The position numbers and the translations under genes are program-made. A DNA stretch of 5,740 bases from an uncultured Sutterella sp. (GTDB lineage Bacteria; Pseudomonadota; Gammaproteobacteria; Burkholderiales; Burkholderiaceae_F): positions 1 through 5,740 of the forward strand of contig CAKQKT010000106.1 in the NCBI GenBank assembly GCA_934249275.1, written 5' to 3'. The notes under the pieces were generated by a model that saw nothing but the letters and a program-made list of their open reading frames with translations, did not search any database and was not told the origin of the DNA. This document shows, piece after piece, positions 1-5,740 of this stretch. Each line of letters starts with the position of its first letter. The first letter of the stretch is position 1.

Positions 1-85
1 GAGGCACAAGAGCGGACTCTAGCCGCTTCGGCTGATTCGCATGCCTCGTAGTACAGAGAATTGGGAATCTCTTATTCAACCTATC
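1..85 (+). other. Unidentified 3' end of an upstream gene or RNA
   Basis: I do not recognise this stretch. Reading frame 1 is open from the window edge to a TAG at 49-51 and would give 16 residues ending SADSHAS, so it may be the C-terminal tail of a plus-strand protein. Alternatively it may be a structured RNA: bases 1-6 (GAGGCA) can pair with 42-47 (TGCCTC), enclosing two small hairpins at 9-20 and 21-33. A terminator hairpin follows at 86-121, which fits the end of a plus-strand transcript in either case. Bases 52-85 show no further feature apart from a weak 5-bp stem at 55-72. Too little is inside the window to decide. Confidence 0.25.
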
Positions 86-121
86 AAATCGCCGCCCGAA
101 TCAAACCCGAGCGGCGATTTT
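86..121. terminator. Rho-independent terminator, probably bidirectional
   Basis: A perfect 10-bp GC-rich stem pairs 86-95 (AAATCGCCGC) with 111-120 around a 15-nt loop. On the plus strand it is followed by TTTT (118-121), so it can end the transcript entering from the left edge. On the minus strand it lies 23 nt past the dacB stop codon, and the stem itself supplies a short TTT run, so it is also the likely end of the dacB message. The U-runs are short on both sides, so efficiency may be moderate. Confidence 0.7.
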
Positions 122-143
122 CATTCCTGCAGTTCTACGAGCC

Positions 144-1709
144 TTACCTCTGCAGATAGGTCCACTCGACCACCTTGTCGAGAAACTTGATGCCTCCGGC
201 CATGTTGTGGTCGCCGTGCACACTTGCATAAACTGCGTAACGTCGACCGTTTTTCGCATAAACATAACCGCCTATTGAGCGCACGTCCTGCAGATAACCC
301 GTCTTCAAATGAGTGCGCCCCATCGCTTCAACGCGCTTTTTCATCGTTCCGTCAACCCCGGAAACAGGCAATGAAGCCACGTATTCGGTCATGCGCGGCG
401 ACAGCCACCCGGCCGCGAGGACCTGAGTCATTGCCCTAGCCGTTACACGAGATGTACGCGAGAGACCGGATCCATTGTCGATTACGATCGCCCCCTTGGG
501 CACCCCTTTTTCGGAAAGCCATTCGGCAAGGCTTGCTCGAGCGTCTTCGAGCGTTGCTCCGGGCTGAGATTTTCCTGCAGGAGAAAAGGCCTGCTCAAAA
601 GCATCATTTGCAACAGAATCATTGGAAAGAAGCTTGGGCTGATGCCTTAGCGTGCCAAGTGTGAGGAAGATATGCCGTGCGATCAGGTTATTTGACCACT
701 TGTTGACGAGCGTCGTCACCACCGGAAGCGAGTCCGACTCGCGCTCGACAAGCTTTACAGCGTCCTCCGGCGTACGCCCCTCGACGACATGCCCCGTCCA
801 TGTCCGTTCGTCGCGCTCCCAGGCTTTTCTGAAGAGACGATCGAGAAATTCATTTTTGGAAAGCGAAACCACGTTGAAATACTTTGATCCGCAGGCAAGC
901 GGCAAAGCACCGTCAAAATGTGCAACGAGACGACCGTCGGAAAGGCGCTCCAACCGGTAGCCTATCGAACTCTTCCAATCACCACAGCCTCCCCTCGCAA
1001 GCGGGATCGACGATGGCACTTCCAATCCGGCCAGCTGCGGCATGCTCACAATATGTGCTACGCCTGCCGACTTGTCGGGAACGAATTCGAAAGAAAGGCT
1101 CCGATAGGCTGTCACTGCAGCATCGGGCAACTGGTTGTAGGGACGAGAACCTCGGCCGTCGAAAGCCGATGGATCCGTATCGGGGATATCGAAATACGAA
1201 CGATCCACCGTCAGATTGCCCTCAATATGCCTGACGCCCATCTGTGCCATCCGATCAACTAAAAGAGCGAATTTCTCAGCAACGAGCGTTGGATCCCCAC
1301 CGCCCTTGAGCCAAACCCCCGTCACACGTCCTTTTTCGTCAGGCCTCGTCCTGGCGTAAAACCCTGTCTTCCAGTGCCAATCTGCTCCCAGCAGTTCGAG
1401 CCCCGCAAGCGTCGTCACAAGCTTCGCAGTCGAAGCAGGCGCAACCGAACGGTCGGCATTGACGGCCAGCAAGGGGCGCACAAGCGGCATTTTTCCACCT
1501 TCTGGCATTTTCAGCCCGTCAAGCTCCACAATTGAAACCGTCACCGCCCTCGGATCTACGCCGTATTCAGCGGCAGCCTTTTTGAGCGGCTTCGGCAGCT
1601 GTCGAAGCTCGGCCGCCAATGCATCGCCCGAATTGATTGAAAACACTGCCGGCATCATCATGAATACCGCACAGGCGGATGCTGAACACAATCTCGAAAT
1701 CCGCATCAT
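144..1709 (-). CDS. dacB: D-alanyl-D-alanine carboxypeptidase/endopeptidase (PBP4)
   Basis: This is a 521-residue peptidase family S13 protein (class C low-molecular-weight PBP). Such enzymes trim the terminal D-Ala of peptidoglycan stem peptides and cut D-Ala-mDAP cross-links in the periplasm. All three active-site motifs are visible: STAK at residues 93-96 (nucleophile S93, general base K96), SNN at 339-341 and KTG at 469-471; the family motif DNGSGLSR is at 411-418. A basic start followed by a hydrophobic stretch and an Ala-rich end (about residues 1-33) is a Sec signal peptide with no lipobox at the right place. The roughly 240-residue insert between STAK and SNN is the usual PBP4 extra-domain region; C242 and C273 there could form a disulfide. 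Length is slightly above E. coli PBP4 (477). It diverges from groES and appears monocistronic. The protein starts with two Met codons; the ribosome-binding site favours the second. Confidence 0.95.
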   Translation of the reverse strand: MMRISRLCSASACAVFMMMPAVFSINSGDALAAELRQLPKPLKKAAAEYGVDPRAVTVSIVELDGLKMPEGGKMPLVRPLLAVNADRSVAPASTAKLVTTLAGLELLGADWHWKTGFYARTRPDEKGRVTGVWLKGGGDPTLVAEKFALLVDRMAQMGVRHIEGNLTVDRSYFDIPDTDPSAFDGRGSRPYNQLPDAAVTAYRSLSFEFVPDKSAGVAHIVSMPQLAGLEVPSSIPLARGGCGDWKSSIGYRLERLSDGRLVAHFDGALPLACGSKYFNVVSLSKNEFLDRLFRKAWERDERTWTGHVVEGRTPEDAVKLVERESDSLPVVTTLVNKWSNNLIARHIFLTLGTLRHQPKLLSNDSVANDAFEQAFSPAGKSQPGATLEDARASLAEWLSEKGVPKGAIVIDNGSGLSRTSRVTARAMTQVLAAGWLSPRMTEYVASLPVSGVDGTMKKRVEAMGRTHLKTGYLQDVRSIGGYVYAKNGRRYAVYASVHGDHNMAGGIKFLDKVVEWTYLQR

Positions 1710-1710
1710 T

Positions 1711-1716
1711 CCCTTC
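1711..1716 (-). promoter_or_regulatory. Ribosome binding site of dacB
   Basis: On the minus strand GAAGGG lies one base before the first ATG (1709) and four bases before the second ATG (1706). Measured from the AAGG core, the second ATG has a 5-nt spacing, which is normal, while the first would be too close. The true protein is therefore probably 520 residues, starting at 1706. The one-residue difference does not affect the signal peptide. Confidence 0.55.
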
Positions 1717-1734
1717 GCCGCAAGCCTTTTCGCA

Positions 1735-1780
1735 GGAACATGAAAAAATGTTCCGCCAAGCTGTAAAAAAACTTGAACAT
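1735..1780. promoter_or_regulatory. GAACAT inverted repeat plus third half-site, candidate operator
   Basis: Bases 1735-1741 (GGAACAT) and 1748-1754 (ATGTTCC) form a perfect 7-bp inverted repeat with a 6-base A-rich spacer. A third GAACAT copy lies at 1775-1780, next to the groE promoter. The element sits in the gap between the divergent dacB and groES genes. It is about 26 bp upstream of the dacB start codon and about 30 bp upstream of the sigma-32 -35 box. It could bind a regulator or form a hairpin in the dacB leader. I do not recognise it as the CIRCE element, which has a TTAGCACTC half-site and a 9-bp spacer. Function is inferred only. Confidence 0.35.
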
Positions 1781-1784
1781 CCCC

Positions 1785-1813
1785 CTTGTTTTTCGAGGAG
1801 GCATCCCCATATA
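1785..1813 (+). promoter_or_regulatory. Sigma-32 (RpoH) heat-shock promoter of groESL
   Basis: A -35 box CTTGTT (1785-1790, preceded by CCCC) and a -10 box CCCCATATA (1805-1813) are separated by 14 bp. This matches the sigma-32 consensus CTTGAA, 13-15 bp, CCCCATnT, with only the last two -35 bases off. Both boxes and their C-rich flanks resemble the E. coli groE promoter as I recall it. Transcription should begin near 1817-1820, leaving a leader of about 130 nt. A seven-A run at 1765-1771 lies where an upstream-element (alpha-subunit) contact would be. A sigma-70 promoter may overlap (TTGTTT at 1786-1791 and TATAGG at 1810-1815, 18 bp apart) for basal expression, but its match is weaker. Confidence 0.85.
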
Positions 1814-1949
1814 GGGTTTAAATGCTAAGGCAAACCCGCCCATACGGTTCGCCAAGGCAATGATTTTTTGCATCCGGCATATGAAACCCGCCCATCTCAA
1901 GGGCGAAGCAACCATCCTGCCGGGAACAGTTTTATTTGGAGAACAACAA
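1814..1949 (+). promoter_or_regulatory. Long groES 5' leader with direct repeat and possible folds
   Basis: About 130 bases separate the sigma-32 promoter from the groES start. The leader contains an exact 12-base direct repeat, AAACCCGCCCAT, at 1832-1843 and 1884-1895. GGGTTT at 1814-1819 can pair with the AAACCC of either copy, and GGGCG at 1901-1905 can pair with CGCCC at 1889-1893 (7-base loop) or 1837-1841. TTCGCC at 1848-1853 can also pair with GGCGAA at 1902-1907. TCTC at 1895-1898 could cover the GAGA of the ribosome-binding site (1939-1942). An RNA thermometer or other leader control is possible but unproven; I could not fold it computationally. Confidence 0.35.
1938..1942 (+). promoter_or_regulatory. 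Ribosome binding site that sets the groES start
   Basis: GGAGA ends 7 bases before the ATG at 1950, a normal spacing. The same frame is open upstream to an ATG at 1860, which would add 30 residues, but that ATG has only AAGG two bases before it, and the extension does not look like GroES. The site therefore decides for the 1950 start, which gives a protein of standard GroES length. Confidence 0.8.
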
Positions 1950-2237
1950 ATGCAGATCCGTCCGTTGCATGACCGCGTCATCATCAAGCGTCTTGCTGCT
2001 GAAACGACCACCTCCTTCGGCATCGTCATTCCCGACTCCGCCGGTGAAAAGCCGGACCAGGGCGAAGTGATCGCCGTCGGCCCGGGCAAGCGCGACGAAG
2101 CCGGCCGCATCATCGCTCTCGACGTCAAGGTCGGCGACCGCGTTCTCTTCGGCAAGTATTCCGGCCAGACCGTCAAGGTTGACGGTGAAGAGCTGCTCGT
2201 CATGCGCGAAGAAGACATCATGGGCATCCTCGCCTAA
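1950..2237 (+). CDS. groES: Co-chaperonin GroES (Hsp10)
   Basis: This 95-residue protein is the lid of the GroEL-GroES folding chamber; seven copies cap a GroEL ring and release it with the ATPase cycle. The start [12 protein letters not shown] (residues 3-14), the central [12 protein letters not shown] and the end [17 protein letters not shown] are family signatures. The mobile loop covers about residues 16-32. Its hydrophobic tripeptide IVI at 25-27 is the part that docks on the GroEL apical domain. F23 before it sits where small residues are usual in the betaproteobacterial sequences I recall. Length equals the family norm. It is the first gene of a two-gene operon, with groEL 61 bases downstream and the sigma-32 promoter upstream. 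Identification is secure. Confidence 0.97.
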   Translation: MQIRPLHDRVIIKRLAAETTTSFGIVIPDSAGEKPDQGEVIAVGPGKRDEAGRIIALDVKVGDRVLFGKYSGQTVKVDGEELLVMREEDIMGILA

Positions 2238-2284
2238 GCGAAGACCCGTCTCCGCCTCATACCATTTGTTTTTTCAAAGAAAGT

Positions 2285-3933
<1,649 letters not shown>

Positions 3934-3960
3934 TCCGTCACGCCAGTCAGCCTGCTCTAA

Positions 3961-3978
3961 CCCGTTCAGAAGAACGGG
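3961..3978 (+). other. Small hairpin between groEL and its terminator
   Basis: CCCGTTC (3961-3967) pairs perfectly with GAACGGG (3972-3978) around a 4-base AGAA loop. It begins 27 bases after the groEL stop codon and has no T-run, so it is not a terminator by itself. It may protect the 3' end of the groESL message from exonucleases or help the terminator that follows 11 bases later; this is inference. Confidence 0.5.
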
Positions 3979-3989
3979 CGACACACTAC

Positions 3990-4022
3990 AAAGGCCGCCG
4001 ATCTTTCGATCGGCGGCCTTTT
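3990..4022. terminator. Rho-independent terminator of groESL
   Basis: A perfect 14-bp stem pairs 3990-4003 with 4008-4021 around a TTTC loop, with a core of GGCCGCCGATC. It is followed on the plus strand by TTTT, C, then ATTTAT, so it ends the groESL transcript. On the minus strand it lies about 28 bases past the stop of the DsbG-like gene; the following U-run there is short, but the stem is strong enough to serve both converging transcripts. Confidence 0.9.
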
Positions 4023-4049
4023 CATTTATCTCTACGAATCGATTTCTGC

Positions 4050-4643
4050 TTATTTGCCCAGTAGTTTGGCAAACGATTCCCCCGTTTGCTCGCATACTGC
4101 GACATATGTGCCATCCGCCCTCTTCATAACGCCGAACGGCACCTCGCGAGCCGCAGCTCGACGGAAGATCTTTGTATTTCTCCAGACAGCCTCGCGCTTT
4201 TCGAAAGGGATTTCCATTCCGCGCACATCGAGCCCCTTGAATTCAGCATCCTTGATGTGCGCCTCATGCTCGAGGAAAGCAGCCTTGCGATCCTTGGCCG
4301 CCAGAATTGCGGCGCCCTGCAGTTCGCTCCACGGATTCAGCACTGCCACCGGATGCCAGACAAATTTCACGCGGTCAAGATAGGGCTTGAACTGCTCATA
4401 CTCCCAAACGCACCAGCGGCATTGAGGATCGAACGTCATCATGACGACCGTATCAGCCTTTTCATTACCGACTGCAAATCCCGTTCCATTTTCAGCAAGC
4501 TCGGTAAAAAACTCCTCGGCATTGAGATCTGTAGGCACGGAAGGCTTTTTCGGCCAACGGCTTTCAACGGCAAAGCCAGGTGCAACGGCAAGACCTGCCG
4601 CGACAAGGCCTGCAGCCTCGATGAATTGTCTGCGAGTGAACAT
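4050..4643 (-). CDS. Tat-exported DsbC/DsbG-like thiol-disulfide protein
   Basis: This 197-residue protein has a thioredoxin-type active site, CRWC at 75-78 in the context TFDPQCRWC, which matches the F-x-DPxCxYC pattern of DsbC/DsbG disulfide isomerases. A candidate cis-Pro loop is VPFG at 168-171 (P169). The N-terminus TRRQFI (residues 3-8), a hydrophobic Ala/Gly stretch and a likely cleavage site after GFA (about residue 25) form a twin-arginine signal, so it is probably exported folded. Only about 40 residues lie between the signal and the active-site strand, so the N-terminal dimerisation domain of true DsbC/DsbG (more than 60 residues) seems missing. C184 is an extra cysteine. The start is supported by GAGGAG seven bases upstream. 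It diverges from pyrF and converges on groEL. A periplasmic oxidoreductase role is inferred; the exact partner (isomerase, oxidase or other reductase) cannot be told. Confidence 0.8.
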   Translation of the reverse strand: MFTRRQFIEAAGLVAAGLAVAPGFAVESRWPKKPSVPTDLNAEEFFTELAENGTGFAVGNEKADTVVMMTFDPQCRWCVWEYEQFKPYLDRVKFVWHPVAVLNPWSELQGAAILAAKDRKAAFLEHEAHIKDAEFKGLDVRGMEIPFEKREAVWRNTKIFRRAAAREVPFGVMKRADGTYVAVCEQTGESFAKLLGK

Positions 4644-4682
4644 CTTAAAACTCCTCTGGACGTCACGGCGTTTTCACTAGGC

Positions 4683-4716
4683 CTCACTACGTGAGACCGT
4701 CACTCGAGCATAGCTC
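4683..4716. promoter_or_regulatory. Two short palindromes upstream of pyrF and the DsbG-like gene
   Basis: CTCAC-TAC-GTGAG (4683-4695) and GAGC-ATA-GCTC (4706-4716) are perfect inverted repeats with 3-base centres. Their centres are 22 bp apart, about two helical turns. They lie in the intergenic gap between the divergent genes and could be operator half-sites or small leader hairpins for the minus-strand gene. I cannot name a regulator. Confidence 0.3.
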
Positions 4717-4750
4717 AATTCTTGGCAAACGGCCGCGATTCGAAAGAATT

Positions 4751-4759
4751 TGTTAAGAT
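4751..4759 (+). promoter_or_regulatory. Probable extended -10 promoter of pyrF
   Basis: TGT followed by TAAGAT (4754-4759) fits an extended -10 element (TGn plus a 4/6 match to TATAAT). No good -35 box lies 16-18 bp upstream; a TTGGCA at 4722-4727 is too far away for this -10. Transcription would start near 4766, giving a leader of about 30 nt. The ribosome-binding site GGAAGG is at 4784-4789, seven bases before the pyrF ATG. Confidence 0.45.
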
Positions 4760-4796
4760 AGCGCCCGATTGACAACCACATTCGGAAGGCATCCAC

Positions 4797-5609
4797 ATGA
4801 AGTTCACCGAAATGCTCAGCGAACGCTGGCAGAACGCCGGTTCCATGCTCTGCGTCGGGCTTGACCCCAACCCCACCCGCTTCCCGCACGAACTCGCAGG
4901 CCGCAGCACGGCTATTTACGACTTCTGCTGCGGCATCGTCGACGCCACAGCCGACCTCGTCTGCGCATTCAAGCCGCAGATCGCCTACTTTGCATCCTGC
5001 GGTGCCGAGGCCGAACTCAAGGCTGTGATTGACTATATTCACGCCAATCATCCGAAAGTTCCCGTGATTCTTGACGCCAAGCGCGGCGATATCGGCTCCA
5101 CGGCCGAGCACTATGCTCGTGAAGCCTTCGAACGCTATGAAGCCGACTGCGTCACGCTGTCTCCCTTCATGGGCTTCGACACGATCAAGCCCTACCTCGC
5201 TTACGAAGACAAGGGCGCCTTCATTCTCTGCCGCACTTCCAACCCCGGTGGAGATGACATCCAGATGCTGGAAGTGAATGGCGAAAAGATCTATGAACGT
5301 CTTGCCCGCCTCGCCGCCACTGAATGGAATCTTTCAGGCGAACTCGGTCTCGTCGTTGGCGCTACCTACCCTGCCGAACTCGCCAATGTCCGACGCATTG
5401 CGCCGAATCTTCCGCTTCTCGTGCCGGGCATCGGTGCTCAGGGCGGCGACATTCGTGCCTGCGTTGAAGCTGGCAAGACTGCTGCCGGCACTGGCATGGT
5501 AATCAACTCCGGACGCGCCATCATCTACGCCAGCCGCGAAGACGACTGGAAGGACGCTGCCCGAAAAGCTGCAGTCGCCACGCGCGACGCCATTCAGGCC
5601 GCCGTCTGA
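4797..5609 (+). CDS. pyrF: Orotidine 5'-phosphate decarboxylase (subfamily 2)
   Basis: This 270-residue enzyme removes CO2 from orotidine 5'-phosphate to make UMP, the last step of de novo pyrimidine synthesis in the cytosol. The catalytic Lys-Asp-Lys-Asp set is visible as K59 (in AFKPQ) and D93, K95 and D98 in the DAKRGDI signature. LCVGLDPNP near residue 22 begins the TIM barrel, and the C-terminal phosphate-binding region shows VPGIGAQGGD (209-218) and NSGRAIIYAS (237-246). The length, the DAKRGDI form and the long insert before VPGIGAQ mark the longer subfamily 2 type common in Burkholderiales and actinobacteria, not the E. coli type of about 245 residues. The start is supported by GGAAGG at 4784-4789. 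It appears monocistronic, with its own promoter and a strong terminator 19 bases after the stop. Confidence 0.97.
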   Translation: MKFTEMLSERWQNAGSMLCVGLDPNPTRFPHELAGRSTAIYDFCCGIVDATADLVCAFKPQIAYFASCGAEAELKAVIDYIHANHPKVPVILDAKRGDIGSTAEHYAREAFERYEADCVTLSPFMGFDTIKPYLAYEDKGAFILCRTSNPGGDDIQMLEVNGEKIYERLARLAATEWNLSGELGLVVGATYPAELANVRRIAPNLPLLVPGIGAQGGDIRACVEAGKTAAGTGMVINSGRAIIYASREDDWKDAARKAAVATRDAIQAAV

Positions 5610-5628
5610 GATTTCGACCGTCTCAAAT

Positions 5629-5669
5629 AAAAAGATGCCTGCCGGATATATTCGGCAGGCATCTTTTTT
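5629..5669. terminator. Strong bidirectional rho-independent terminator after pyrF
   Basis: A perfect 16-bp stem pairs 5629-5644 with 5653-5668, with a core of GATGCCTGCCG; the 8-base loop could close by two more pairs. On the plus strand it ends in TTTTTT (5664-5669), right for pyrF. Read on the minus strand, the A-rich left side (AAATAAAAA) gives a U-rich tail, so it can equally end a transcript arriving from the right edge. Confidence 0.92.
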
Positions 5670-5675
5670 GGTTCA

Positions 5676-5740
5676 TCACGGAAGTCCGGGGAACGCAGCC
5701 TTGACTTTTAGGAAAAAGGCGCGTCGGGTATCCGCACATA
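5676..5740 (-). CDS. Possible C-terminal end of a convergent gene (partial)
   Basis: A minus-strand frame is open from the window edge to a TGA at 5676-5678 and would encode the last 20 residues of a protein, ending in FFLKVKAAFPGLP. The stop lies only 7 bases before the bidirectional terminator at 5629-5669, which is where a convergent gene would be expected to end. The residues look like normal protein, but 20 are too few to identify a family. The other two minus-strand frames also reach the edge, so the choice of frame rests on the terminator position and composition. Confidence 0.4.
   Translation of the reverse strand, partial: CADTRRAFFLKVKAAFPGLP

Noticed and set aside
34..48. TTCGCAT as a tRNA T-loop at the left edge
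   Set aside because: The flanking 5-base arms do not pair, and there is no acceptor 3' end or CCA, so it is not a tRNA.
1772..1777. CTTGAA as the groE sigma-32 -35 box
   Set aside because: It is a perfect -35 hexamer, but it lies 27 bp from the CCCCATATA -10 box, too far for sigma-32; CTTGTT at 1785-1790 has the right 14-bp spacing.
1860..1949. 30-residue N-terminal extension of groES from an upstream ATG
   Set aside because: The ATG at 1860 has poor ribosome-binding spacing, the extension is not GroES-like, and 1950 has a proper GGAGA site and gives the standard 95-residue length.
1706..2227. 173-residue minus-strand frame antisense to groES, overlapping the dacB start
   Set aside because: It is Ser/Arg/Pro/Met-rich low-quality sequence over the conserved groES gene and occupies the groE promoter region; it looks like a shadow frame.
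4086..4694. 202-residue plus-strand frame opposite the DsbG-like gene
   Set aside because: The minus-strand product has a Tat signal, a CxxC site and a good ribosome-binding site, while this frame has no recognisable domain and is explained as its complement.
5701..5729. TTGACT as a -35 box of a plus-strand promoter at the right edge
   Set aside because: No acceptable -10 box lies 16-18 bp downstream, and the stretch is better read as the end of a minus-strand gene.

Overview
The window is ordinary chromosomal core DNA from a proteobacterium, most likely a betaproteobacterium of the order Burkholderiales. The evidence is the long 'subfamily 2' PyrF, GroES and GroEL sequences that read like betaproteobacterial ones, and a sigma-32 type heat-shock promoter. 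A Sutterella-like gut member is possible, but that is a guess from sequence style. No phage, insertion sequence, CRISPR array or other mobile element is visible.

Layout from left to right. Bases 1-85 hold the unidentified 3' end of something upstream (either a coding tail or a folded RNA), closed by a terminator hairpin at 86-121. On the minus strand, 144-1709 is dacB, encoding the periplasmic penicillin-binding protein 4 (D,D-carboxypeptidase/endopeptidase). Diverging from it is the groES-groEL chaperonin operon (1950-3933, plus). It is driven by a sigma-32 promoter closely resembling the E. coli groE promoter, followed by an unusually long leader of about 130 nt. Two hairpins follow groEL, the second a strong terminator. 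On the minus strand, 4050-4643 encodes a small Tat-exported thioredoxin-fold protein of DsbC/DsbG type. Diverging from it is pyrF (4797-5609, plus), orotidine 5'-phosphate decarboxylase, ending in a strong bidirectional terminator. The last 65 bases probably hold the C-terminal end of a gene coming from the right on the minus strand.

The genes do not form one pathway. Two of them (dacB and the DsbG-like gene) act in the periplasm, on peptidoglycan and on protein thiols. GroES/GroEL fold cytosolic proteins, and PyrF makes UMP. The layout is two divergent pairs (dacB with groESL, dsbG-like with pyrF) that face each other across a terminator.

I found no convincing new biological system. The points most worth a second look are the groES leader (exact 12-base direct repeat and competing base pairings), a repeated GAACAT element between dacB and groES, the domain-poor Tat-dependent DsbG-like protein, a pair of short palindromes upstream of pyrF, and a compact folded element at the left edge.
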